A stretch of DNA of 64,000 nucleotides from contig NC_087095.1 in assembly GCF_963855985.1 (NCBI RefSeq), positions 4,784,001-4,848,000 of the forward strand, in the 5' to 3' direction. Shown piece by piece: positions 21,658 to 35,000 of this stretch. This DNA comes from Ostrinia nubilalis (Eukaryota; Arthropoda; Insecta; Lepidoptera; Crambidae). Under the pieces are notes generated by a model. That model was not told the origin of the DNA and did not search any database. It saw only the letters and a list, made by a program, of their open reading frames with translations. Made by a program: the position numbers and the translations under genes. Every line of letters starts with the position of its first letter. Position 1 is the stretch's first letter.

Positions 21658-24600
21658 TCACATTGCAAGAAGCCCGGACCTTTGGTAGAGGTATAAAAGT
21701 AGCCCAACCATGGCACAGCTAAGCTCCAAAACCCTGTTGTTAGTAGCAGAGGAACTGGTTTGCTTCTTCGCGGTGGCCAGTGGTTCAATGCGATTCGTCT
21801 TGTTCATCATCCACATGTAGACGTCGGTGAGACCCTGGTCTTTCAGCTCGGGGCCCACTATCTTCCTGATGCGGTCGTTGTAGGCGTTCAGCCAATGGAT
21901 CTGTAGAAAGAAATTTTGATCATGAGAACTTACGACTACCTATATGATCACCTATGGATACTTAATTGGTTATTTTAAACTTTTAAGGACTCGTTAGCGT
22001 GACTTGAGAAGAACTGCCCTTTTTGTTCTTATACATATACTTACTTTGAACTTGGCAAATAGGTAACGGAAAAACAAACATACGTAAAAAGTTATGAATG
22101 TCCTTGACATTGGACACTTGCCTCGTAATCAGTAAGCATATTCCTTTCTATAAGTTTCGGCTCAAAAGGAATCAGCGTAGCTTCCCTGAAGCCGATGTAC
22201 ATGCTGGATTTGGAGATTACTTCTAGAACGTTCCCTAGTCTCACACCGAATTTTGGCTCGTACCATGCTGGTTCTGAAAATAATACAATATTTATTTCAG
22301 TTTAGGAGCACACCAGAGGCTTATTCGACAGTTTTTATAAAAAGCCTCTTACCACTGGTTACGTAGTAGCCTTCTCTAAACGTATGCAAATTGACATCCT
22401 GCCTGTAGTCTATGACAACAGGATCTGAAATCAAAAAGGCATATGCATATCAGATGATTCCTTTCCACGACAATATCATGTTAACATACTCTACTATCTA
22501 TATATTATCTGTTTGTATTATTATTATAAAGAGCTGTGGTTTTCTGAATAAAGAAAAATAAAATAAAATAAAATACGAGAGAGGTCACTGATTGATTGAC
22601 TCACTCACTTATCACAAAATCTCAGAAACTACAAGTGCTATAAGTCTCAAATTTTGCGTGGGGGTTCCTTTTAGTTCCTTTTAGATGCTCACTAAGACGG
22701 GATTTTGCAAAATTCAGCCCCTAAATGGGTAAAACGGGATCCACGCGTACGAAGTCGCGGGCGGCCGTTAGTAGTCTCTAAATTCTGTAAAATATTGGTA
22801 TTCAACTCAAAATTCTGCACCATCTACCTTCCCTCCTGTTAAGAGCAGCGCCCACTCCATGTCCTGTAGGATGCACGTAATCCTGCTTGGCTGCCCAGAG
22901 CGGCGCTCGTGCTACGGGATCAGCATGGGCGGCAGGTAGAGACGAGGGCGCCTGCAGCGTAGCTAAGGCTGCCACCGCCCGGAGCACTATGGTGTACCCT
23001 CGGCGAACCTCTTTTGTGGGTACACCGTAGTGGACAGTTCTTGTTACTACTGTTGTGCCCTCTGAAATACCCGAAGTCGTTAGGGAATAATTAATTTCAT
23101 CATCTTGATTGAAGAAGATGAGAAACAAGAAGAATTTTACTAAGCCAGCATTGTATGAGCAATAGTGTAACCTTGCGCACTATGCTGGAAAGATGAAAAG
23201 GATGAAAGCAAGTTCAGCTCCACAAATTGATCAGATAAGCATGAATCTCACCATCATACTGTCCTCCTGATCGTATGATAAGGGTTGAGTTGGTGAAGAC
23301 GCGCCGGTTAGATTGCGGGGTCGCCCGGTAATCCGGGTCAGAACCGCTGGGACCAAAAGCGACACGGGTTTTCATTGCTGCACCGACGTATCCGGCTTGC
23401 GTCTCCCTCGTCATGTCCACTGTTAGAGCTACAGATATTTCGCTCATTGTTGCCTTGTTCTGAAAAACAAACGAGTAAGCATCAAAAAAGATTACCTACT
23501 GTAACATGCAGATTCTAGAGCTCAATCGGCAATATTGTGGCACGCAAACTCACTTGTTTTTCCAAATAGTTTAATAGTGTGCACATAGCCACAGCATCTC
23601 TCAAGTGCGCCTTCCTCATTCCGTTAGCTTCTGCCTCATTTTTTTGCGCTTTCAAGTAAATGATCGGAGACAGTAAGAAGAGACGTTTGTTCTGGGGCAC
23701 GCTTTGAGCGATAGCGGCAGACGCACCGCGTTGGAAAGTCCCCGAAGCTGGTATCAAGATCTTGGATTCAGTAGCTCTTCGCAAGTCCGCGTATATGTTG
23801 GTGTAGTCGTTGACCCTTAACACAAAATCAAAACAATGTTAATGAGCAAAATGTGTTTAAGTAATATAATTGAATTGCGATAATATTCACCTTGTACAGT
23901 TATTGGTGTAGCAGTTATAGACTGCCAACGCTTCTCTGACCGGCATTGAGAGTTTCCCAGGAGGAGCATACACCCGCACTTCTCTCGCGCTCACAACGAC
24001 GAAGGCCTTTAGCAACGGTGCGTATGGTAAGTCGCGCCCGCGAATGTTGAGGAGCCATGCCACCTCGTCAAGAGCAGTCACCACCATAGCATCTGCTCCC
24101 ATTGCGTGTAAATCTTCTCTTACTGCTGATACTTTGTCGCGCCAGCTCATACCTGATTAATATAAAAGATTTCAGTTTCAGTTGAGTTAAATTCAGTGTG
24201 AATCATCAATCAGCTTTGGCTTGAGTAAAATTCATAATTCATAGACTCAGGCCGTATTTGAATACAGTTTAGTGTTATGATGTTATTCACCTGTGTATTC
24301 TCCGTGATGCAGATTTGCAACAATCTTAGAGAAGTCAGGTCTGCGTCGAGATGGGTCCGGTTCTTCGGTCCAGAGCTGGTCCAGCAGAGTAGGCACGTGC
24401 ATCATTTGAAGCCCGAGCTGTTGTAGCGACGTGGATAAAGTCTGCCAGTCAGTGTAGGACGTGAGTCGCGCATCTCCACCCACTCTACCTCGTCGGTTAA
24501 GACGTTCCTGTGGAGAAAATGGGTTTAGAAACTTGTCTAGTAGGCCTAGGATGCGCGCCACTATAAGCTTTTATCGCACCATTTTATCGATTTAACGCGA

Positions 24601-27600
24601 TAAGCCCAGATATTTTTCGTAAAAATCATCGATTAGATTTTATCACGGCGCGCATCCTAGCCCCGCTGGACGTAAGATTTTAAACTTTCGCGTTCCATTT
24701 CAAGTAAAATAGTGAAACACGGGTCTCAACGCGACATTTTTTGTATGAGTTACATAATACATATGTAGCTCACGGCTTGAACAGGACGTTTTCACTTGGC
24801 GTATGGTCAAATGTGAGTCTCTACATTTTGGTACTACTAGGATAGATATTGTATTAAGACTTACGGCAATCCACTCGGCGATAGGCTGCTGGTTTGGATC
24901 GTCGGCGTCGAAGACTTGCCAGGCGCAGGTGAGCGTGGCGATGGCTCGAGTGACGTCTCCGCTGGGCACCCAGATGGCGGCGCCGCCGTCGGCCAGTACC
25001 GCCGCTGTTCCTGCGCCTTCCCAGCCACTGATGTACTCTAAACGACGCTCTTCTGCTGATGGTTCTTCGCTCTACGATGATAAAATTTATCACAAAAATA
25101 TTTCAAATTTTTATTTTTGTATATCTCTTGAAAACCTGCCTTTTTCTAGATACGACCTTATGCTTTTCATGTCCAGATATTTTGTAATGTAGATACCTAT
25201 TTCATCTTTTTCAGTGCCGCGACTGCCTTGGCACTGTTAAGACTTTAATGTTAATCAAAAAATATTACGATAGCGGATATAGGTACCTGGTGTTACTCAA
25301 AATATTAATATTTTTCATAAAAGGAGTTCCCTTCGTGAAAAAGTTCCTTTTTCTCATTTTAAATGTAACTACACCTGTCATTCTGTAGGTAGGGCCGACA
25401 TTCTAGACTGCATTGCCGTTCAAGACAGTCGTTCTACGTTTTGTCAATGAACCTGATATGTAACTTGAATAATTTGGATCATACACGTCAATTTCCTCTA
25501 TAATTTCTATTAATTTGCAAAGTTCTTAAGTCAGTTTACCGATCGGCTTAATATAAAATAAAGTCTCACCAAATGCTCATCACTGAAGAACACCAAAAAA
25601 GCGTCGAAGAAGGCGTTCATCTGCGTGAAGCTGGAGTTGCGCATGGCCACCCTTAGTCGGGCCAGCGGGCTGGTGGTGCTGGTGGAGTCAGGACACACGG
25701 GCGGCGCCAGCGACGGCGGCTCCTCGGGCGCCGTCACCGTCGTCGGCCGCGACGGGAGCAGCGTAGGCAACGGCATCGGAGTGGTCGTTGTGGGAGGCAG
25801 CATACGCGCGCCCTGGCATACTGTACGAGAGATAACAAGACAAAAGGTTATTTTTAACTAGAAAAATTACATAATGTTCAACATGTATAAAAATTTAACT
25901 CCTCTTGCGTTCATGTTCAAATAAATAAATGTTTCATTTGAGGTAGAGTAATTGTATGTACCTACCTAATCATGTCTGGGTGACGGTAACCACCTCAAGT
26001 AAAATATTATTTGTAATTTTGTCATTCAGTCTCCACTGCAGGAGCATAACTCTCCCTAATTTACCGGAGGCAAAAAGGCCAGACGGTTTGGGAACTTATT
26101 TGAACAATGGTCTCAAGGATCTTGGTTCATTGTTATTTGTAATTTTTCTCGTGTCTCTCTGAATAATTTTTATCGCTAAGCTTTTATTATTAGCACTCTT
26201 TGCGTTTTCACGGTACCTATCTACGAGTCATGCAGTTATTAACCGGTATAAGCTTTCAAGCAATTAACGACCTTGTTATCAATCAATCAAAAGTTTTTTT
26301 AGTATCGAAAACTTTTAATCGACGCGTCCTATAAATTATGCCTTCCCCTGCCAATACGTTAAAGTTACTTTGATTTAGCTCATCGCATCACCCACACATC
26401 TCTCCTGGATGCGCTGAACAAGGACACGTATACATAATGCATCTCTTTCCTGAGGTGAATCCTAAAAAAGTTCACCAGAAGGAGAAAGCGGCTAGCGACA
26501 GCGGCGTTCGCGGCGCGGGAATGTACCAGGGCACCATGCAGTAGCAGGAGCTCTATCGGGCGAAAGCTTCTGAAAGCTCTCGGGTGCGACAAGGATAGCA
26601 CGCTTCTGTCTCGCAACCCCACCCACTTGCCTACCCCGACCCCTGCATTCATCTTTTTTGTTGGGCTGGGGGCGTTCCCAATGTTACAACAGCTACCTGC
26701 GATGTAGAGACTTCGACGTTTCAAAATAATTTTATGATTTTACTTTTATTTTGTAAAAAAAATATATAATTTAAGATACAAGATTGGGTGGTTGTTTTTG
26801 AACATAATAAAGGTTGAAGGATTTGTTTGCCGTGTACGATTAGTTACAATAACTTACGATGCAAGTTCTGCAAGTTCATTGCCCGGGAGGCCCAAGGGAT
26901 ATGGGCTCTATTGGAATGACGTCAACAACTAGCAGGACCTCAGAGCTGTAAAGGAGCTCTATTTTGTGTCTTCCCTTTTCATCTTTACCCCACCCCAACA
27001 TTGTTTCATCCTGCGAGTGAGAAAGAGAGAGCGCAAAGCGAGGGGAGTAGTACGAAAATGGTGTAATTTGTTACACCGAAATGGACGGCATGACGTCGAA
27101 TTACACTAGGAAAGCATGTTACGAAGGAGATAAGCTGTTACAACAATATCCTTACATCCTTGCGAGTTGCGAGGAACAAAGAGATTGCGTTGCTGATGCA
27201 TTGTTATCAAGGTACAAGGTTAATGACCATTGCTAATCAATAGTATCTAATTGAGGGTTAAATTAACTGTTTCCTTATTTGATTCTAGAAGTTTACATTA
27301 AATTAGTAAACCAGAAAAAAAAAGAATTCAACTTTTGTTAAACCTAATGTTTAACATTAAAATACTTTAGTTGCCTACACAACATGCATACATTTAAATT
27401 GCATCAATGCAGTTGCATTGTGTGTCAAAAGCAAAAAAACTCTGCCTCCAAGACGTAAGTACCCGTAGCCCGTCTTGGTATCCCTTAAGGACGCGACGTA
27501 ACATTCCCAAAGGGACAAAATATCCTGCGAAGTACCAGGGAGGCATACGACGCGAGTGGTGGAGCGTGACGCGTCGTCCTGAGCAAGGACACCCAAGGAT

Positions 27601-28997
27601 AACCGGCAACGACCGGCCGTTCACCGAGACGCATGCACCGACGTCACTCCTTGTTGCACAAACGCACTCAGTATCGCACTTCAGTTTGCACAGGCAGCTT
27701 GTACAATCAACTGGTTTGAAATGTGTTGTATGATAAAAATAGCATAAAATTTATTTTTAATTGTTAAAAAATGTATATTTATATTATTTATGTATACTGA
27801 AGAAAAATGCATAACATGAAATACATGATCAGAACGACTAATATTTCGTAAATTAATAAACAAAATGGAATGATAATGAATTCAATTAAATTAATGTAAT
27901 GTAGACAGTAGTAAATATTTTAATACTACAATCCTAACTTTTCACGAGTTTTCAGTGATTTATTACGATTTACGTTAAAATGTAGAGTCCTGTTTGAGTT
28001 TCTTTTTTTGGCAATGATTGTTAGGAACTGATTGTTACCTGTTTAAGTAGATGTACTGTTTGTCCTGGAATATTGCGATTTTGTTAACTTACAAAATTAA
28101 TACGGAATACACAAGTATTTAATATGATTACTTGAAGTTCCATTTTCTTTATTATTAAGTTTATATTTAAGATAATATTTTTAATATCCTTTGGGTTAAG
28201 TTCTAGAGTATTGAAACCCTTTATGTAATGTTGTGTTTAAAAAACTCGTACATACTACAATCAATATGTAATGGTAGAGTCGATAATGATCAAATATTAA
28301 AGTTAACATTCGACTTTATTACAGAGCTTATTAACTGTGTACTGTAACGTGCGGTTACGTCCGTGAAAGTGCTGCAGTCAACAGGAAGACGGCTTGTAAC
28401 CTGCTCACCATCTCTATCAGGAGCACATAAACCGAAGGATATCTGTTTTACATCCCGCGTGTAAGTCCTTCTTTTGTCCCTTTCCCACAAGCCTGAGTAT
28501 TGTATTCACTCTCTCCGATCCTCATTACTATGTGCATCGCTTTCATGCGTCGATAACTATACATTTACGAAAGGTATGTGCGTAGAACAAAAAATACGGG
28601 AAATGTATATCGGATGCGTCGGATAAAAAAAGTGCGTGTGCGTGAGAACAATGGTTTGCCCCCTTTTTATACCAGGGTTGTATGGGCGACGTGGAGATGG
28701 GCCTTCCGAGAGGACTACAATATTATTGTGTGGGGGTAACTTTGTAATGGCGGCTGCGATGGCCGCTCCTCGTACACACAGTCATACAATGCATGTTCCC
28801 AAACGGTAGTGTATGGGTGAGGACAACACAAAGGAATAAACACACACTGTGTTACTGACTACTGTCTCTCCATGGTAATATTTTTAGCGGTGTGTTTAGT
28901 TTTTTTTACCTAACCGCCTGCCATGTAAGGGAAACGATTTTAATTTTTCTTCTGTCTTTTCAATAAAATAAATGAAATAAGTAAACAAAAACTGGCA

Positions 28998-29032
<35 letters not shown>

Positions 29033-32000
29033 TAGGTCTGCAAAACTGGTTTTACAAAGTTACATACATAAAATAAACTTAACTTAGTTGGCATTAATAA
29101 TGTAAAACCTCCTAGATGCAAACACCGCATGCATACAATAATATTGTGTAAACAGAAAATGTTAAAGTTATTAGCCTATGTACTTAAAGTTTCATTTAAC
29201 ATTAGAGCAGTTTCAAACTTACTTTTGAATTAAAAAATAAATCAATCAAATTATGACTTAATTTTGATAACACTTCAGTACCGTGTGTTATTATTATGCA
29301 TCAAAAGGGGAGTTGTAGGATAATAGTGCGTAAGTTTCTAATGTAGTGTCCAGCTTCCACTTCAGCTTAAAAGCTCCGTAGTGAAGTAACAAAGGAGAAA
29401 GTGGCGCTAGTGTTACGTGACGTCAGTTTCTACCAGGCGCCCATGAGATCTTAGGAGGTAGCCTATCCTGTGTGGAGTGGGGTCCCAAAGGCAAGGGGCG
29501 TTCCTCTGCGTTCCCCCATCCATACCTTCATTTTCACAGCGATATTAGACCTACGTGAGGTACAAATAGAGGTGACTCTACGTAAACAGTCGTATTCCAT
29601 AAAATAAGACAGGGAAAACAAATAATAATATTTTTTAACAAGTGCTCTATAGTTGCAATCTGAAACATCACAATTTATATTTTTGGGGTTAAAATGTAGA
29701 TTTCAGGCTTTCAGCCAGCTTTTATAGCAATAAATATTTTTGTTTTAGTAAAATAAATAATTAAAAATAAGCGGATGCAAATAGCTTCATATAAGTAAGG
29801 TCTTACATTAAAATAATTAAGAGCCTTGAAATAAAATGCAACAATTTATCTATGAGCCACAATCCAAATTGTGGCATCCGCAGAAATGAAATGATTTCGT
29901 AATTTTATTTTCATGATGTCGTGCGTGAGTCGCGTTCGTCTGAGAAAATCGAGGTTCGGCATTGTCCTTTCCGAAAGGGCATTCAGCATGACGTAACCCA
30001 GGCCGCCCGCGCCTACCAGGCGCGCCCGGAGCCGCGGAGGTGGCCGCCCGCCGCTCGGGTAATAGGTGCCTATTGCACACTAGAAGGTGTACAATGTTGC
30101 ACGCAACATGCAAGGAATGTTTAGATGCTCTTGATGTACTTTGTTGGTTAATTTGTAGACTAGAATTGCTTGAGTAAATAATTAAAGAGTATTCGCGTAA
30201 CCACGCGAGTACTGGCGCACAACCGTGCGCCAGTACTACAAATTGTACTCTTTCAAGTCGTTCACCCAAAGATAAATGTGTATAGTTTGCGTACACACGA
30301 TAGCAGCACGAAGGTTGAAAATAAAACCGAGAGTGAATGAAACGCATCGAGCAGGCCAGAACGATGTGTACTCAACTCAACATATACATAGCTGTTGTTG
30401 TTATTATAACAGTTTACTGTGAAAGACAGAGACCGAAGCACACAAATGCGATATTTTAGATACAATTATAATTTGAGCTCTGCGTCCCCCGCGCGCCGTA
30501 ATCAAGCCATGCGGTCGACGCAAGGGCGAAAAGCGCAGTCGATAAAACGGCCTACTCGTCGGAGGTCTCGCTAAGATGGTCGCATCACAATGGGTGGCAC
30601 CGTAGGGCGATGCACTTTCTCGCGAGTCTGCTGCCCTGGTGCAGCGGTGGCGTTTGACGCATGTCACTGCGTCGTGGGGCGTGTGCGGCGGCGCGAACTG
30701 CCCGCCAACATTGACAACCATGCCCGGGAAACCCACGAACACTGAATGAGCTCATGTGTGCATTTTAATTTAGAACAGTAATTAAAATCCATTTTGCTAA
30801 TTAATCCATTGACATTCAAATTCAATACATTAGAGTTTCAAGAAAATCGAATTCATAATTTTGATCCATGAAACAATGTAGAGACGAAAACTTAGTACTT
30901 TAGCTTTTCCAATAGTTAACCCTAAAAACATCAACGTGTGTACACATATGGGCGGATGAGGCACGTTGCTAATTACGGGCCCGGTGAGCATGTGACGCGA
31001 CCACGTGTCGGAAAGGGTTGCACATGTGGGATACTAGTACCAGGGTTGCATAGGACGTCAGAAGATCTTGTGTGACATATGACGCGTGTGTGCGATCCCG
31101 GCCTACATGTTAGGGGGTATCCTGTATTTGTGTTGGTTGAAGGGGAGCACGCAAATACGTACGCAACGTTTCGTTTGTGCGTGTGAAACAGACTTCGTAA
31201 CGGACTATGCTTGTGTGTAACGTTAGCGCGAGGAGCGTAGGTCGGGTGCGAGGACGTAGCGTGACGTCATCTAACGATAGTTTCGTAGTGTTTGTAGTCT
31301 AGCATTTTTTCGTAGCAATATGCTACGAGTGCGGAAGTTATTGAAACTATAGCGCACGTTTGCTTCCGCACGGTTTCAGTAGTACAACTTTCCACGATAC
31401 GATTTCTAAAAAGATATATTTTTTAATTACTTAAACAAACTCAATAGCAACGTTTGGTCTTAGTAAAATTAGAAATATATGATGCTAATTTTGATTTTAG
31501 TTTAAACACTAAAATACACTCAACATCAAATAAACCGCACCTTCCGCGACGCGAACTTTAAAGATTTTCTTCTGACACAATTATGGTACCCCAACAATAT
31601 TGGTGTTATTTGAAAGCCCAATAAATATCCTTAAAGAAAAGTACATTTCATTTCTAAATAAATGATTAACATTTACCATAAATGTGACTTGAAAATAGAC
31701 CTCATTTTGGGCTCACCTCTGGGATCAATTAGACCAATTTTTATGGTTATAAAACCAAATAAAGATCTCACGTGTCCTCTTTAACAGATGGATAGCGATT
31801 AATCCCAACTTAACAGTTTTATAGTCATAAAAAATGGCTATAGCGTAACTACCTATTTTTTGAAGAAGTGTCTCTGGATCCTTGTAAAGACACATTTTTG
31901 GGGTAAAAACCTTTCCTTTAATGAAATGAAGTTTAGAACTAGGCTTTCAAATGGTACCAACGTTGGTGGGAAATGGGGATGCATACGTTTGATAAGTGCT

Positions 32001-35000
32001 TGTCGCGGGAGGTGCGATTTATTTGATGCCGAGTGTATTATGTATATGAAAATCCACCGAGTACAAAACAACATAAAATAACAACCCCCGCCCTCCCCAC
32101 TCACTACCTTACAGTGAACTTTGTAAAGAAAGTCAGGAAAAATGTTGCGAAGGCATTCCATTTAACCCTCTTGGTTTTATGCGCGCCTGGTACTCGAGAT
32201 TCAAGTGAGGCCATCTTTGTTGGGAAGAAAGTTCTTGTTGCGCCGCCATGTTTTGGAAAACAATGTCATCAGCGGAAATAATGAAAATAAGAGTGGATTG
32301 AGGATAAATTCAGCGTTTTAACTTTAATTTCTGCTACGTGAATATAGAGCGTGACGATAATAATATGTTGTCAAACTAACATTTGTATTTTCATCAAAAC
32401 CCTCAATGAAACTTTATCTGCAATTTTCCTTAATTTTCTTTTTATACATATTTAGTTTACAGTGAAAATTCTTAAAACTGTGTATTATTTTAGCAAGTGT
32501 TTATTAGAAGCTTCGGACAAATTGAAAGCTCATAAAGCTGGAAATCATTAAAAGAACATCAAGAACATCAATGATAATAACTTTATCGGTATTAAAGGTA
32601 TAATAAGACCTTTATTAAGTAAAATAATGTTTATAAAATATACTATCGTATAACAATAATTAATCCAACCTGCCATTATTTTATATTATCATTACGCCTG
32701 CTCTGCCACATAAGGCCGGTAATCTTTTGACTGTTCATTTGTTGCTTGTTACCTTTTGGTTCTCTGCTACTTCAACCTTCGCTGGGAAGTACGTAGAAAG
32801 GGCTTTTACAAAACGAATTCTTCGTAAGTCATGTTTTCCTGGTCCACAAAGTCATTGGGAGTGACATGCCCATTATTTCTCCTTACAGAAATCCCTTTTT
32901 GTCATTTACACCTTCGCCAAGGGCTCACAGCTTGCTTGTTAATTTACATTTATAATTACTGTTAATTAGATGCAAACCGTTCGCCTTTTGTTTTATGAAG
33001 GTAGTCTCAAAATGAGCCCACTTGTAGTTCGTTCGTTCTTTACTTCGTTGGTTGCAACTTCGTTCATTGTATGCGTGATTTGGCCGTTTGGTCGCATACA
33101 GCAATTTGTAAACTTTTTCTTATTACGATAATTTTGTTTGTTGTCAATAATATTATTGGCGAGCCCTTTAAATTATTTATAATATAACACAGAATACTAG
33201 GAGCGCAGAATGTCGGAGGAGATAATAAAGGGCCGTGGAAGGGCCTGTCGAATTTCAAGGTTCGTTTACGCACTGGGCGTGGTCATCTCGACCAATCAGA
33301 GGCGGGCGTCTTACGCAAGACCTCACGCACGGAGCGCGGGGTTCTCGTGAAGAAAGATACCTACAATCCCTTGCTACACTTTCTTTCGTTTGTTTTTTTT
33401 TAAGTATGTCACACATGGAGATATTTAAAGGAAATGTAATGAAAAGCTGAAACAATTTGGTTACAGATATTTTGGAACTCAAGGGAAGTTGTAATGCAGT
33501 GTTCAGTAGGTATATATTTTTTTAATTACCTAAGTTCTCTTTTATTTTATTGTTTTTCAGTGACTACCTTTCCTTGAGACGTTACATGAAATACTTTTTC
33601 ACTGTTTTTTTGCTACGAATTAGTATAAATAAGTCTTAAGGTTGACTCTATTTCTTAATGAGAATACTCGTAGTGCTGAAGCATTGGAAAGTTATTAGTA
33701 TCAAAGCACTATGAAATATTTAAACTTATTCTGGTAATAATTATTCTCTTGTAGATTGCAGACAAAGCTGTTGAGTTTCCAAATAAATACATAAATAAAT
33801 TAAAGTTCCATCCAATTTTATATCGTTTTTATTTTCTAACGTGTCATTCCTGTCTATTAAATTAATTTAAAAATTAAATAAGTTTGCGAAAAACGTAGCT
33901 TGTACTCGTACTTCGATGTTGCTATACTTTATGCAGTTATAAACACGACTCTACTAACTGCTGAACTTGTACGCGTAAACTTGTAGGGCAACTGAGGGCG
34001 AGCTTGTGTGCTTCTGTAGTGTTTATGTGTGCGTTCATTTTCCGAGGGGCGAAGTCGAAGTGTGCTACTAGGCGGCCGCTCCGCCCGCGCCGATCTCCTC
34101 TAAAGTTCTGCTTGCCTGGTACTTTGGTGCGTAGTGTTGATGCGGATCCGCCTCCCGGCGGCGCCGGTGGCGCGGCGTTGCCACCTTTAACCAGCCAGGG
34201 AACAAAATGGTTGCAAGTCAACACCTCAAAAAACTCCCATAAAAAGCCCAATTTTTGTTTAGCAAACCGGATATAACATTTCCTCTTAGATTTCCCAAAA
34301 AAAAAAAAAAACATTTTTTTCTGTGAATGATATTTACTTACTTTGCTTACTTAGATAACTATTGTATTCTGTGCCATAGGAAGAAATCCGCACCGTTTCC
34401 GGATATAATGGATTGAAACAAACCGGAAAAACTTTCAGCGATTCCTAGGGGAGCAGAAGTTCAGACCAGTGGTTTCGCCGGTGAAAATCAATATCCGGTC
34501 CGGAAGGATGTGTAGGTACGCGACTGCTTTAGACAGGCATTAGGCACACACACATACACAGTTTAAAGGGAGAGAACAAGTACGGGTACCTACGTGGTTC
34601 AAGTTTGGCAATTAATTGAAGTAATTTTCGTCTAAACTATGATTGAGTTTACATTATGTCGATAGTTTGCTGATGGCTCTACATTATGATTCTTTATTAT
34701 AACCGCGAAACTAATCAAATCAAATGTATCGTGAAAGGTGCGATACGATGTGCCCATCCCACAATATTGTCGATATCGTCCCCCTATTGGAAGTGTATCG
34801 GCGATTGCCGATAATGTCGAACCGTTCGGAAAATACCAAGGCGGCATGGGCGCCGAGGAGGTGTGCTGACCAGAAATCGATATCCCATTAATACGATTTC
34901 GAAGCTATAGGGCACGGATATCGGTGCGGGACAGGTGACGCGGCGGGGATGCGTTTGGGCGGGACTTAAGTTGAGCAGAATGAACGCGCATGTGCGAACT

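Noticed and set aside
26380..26724. 114-codon minus frame near exon 2 of the aminopeptidase P homologue
   Set aside because: It is not needed for the protein; exon 2 joins in phase to the signal-peptide exon, and no motif is visible.
29850..30742. Minus-strand open frames of 165 and 112 codons in the large intron
   Set aside because: No domain, signal or splice context is visible. GC-rich patches give open frames on both strands.
31310..31350. Short hairpin cgtagcaatatgctacg
   Set aside because: Seven-base arms are expected by chance in 64 kb.
33937..34314. 125-codon minus frame with Gly/Pro-rich segment
   Set aside because: It begins in a homopolymer, has a plus-strand counterpart of similar length and no family resemblance.
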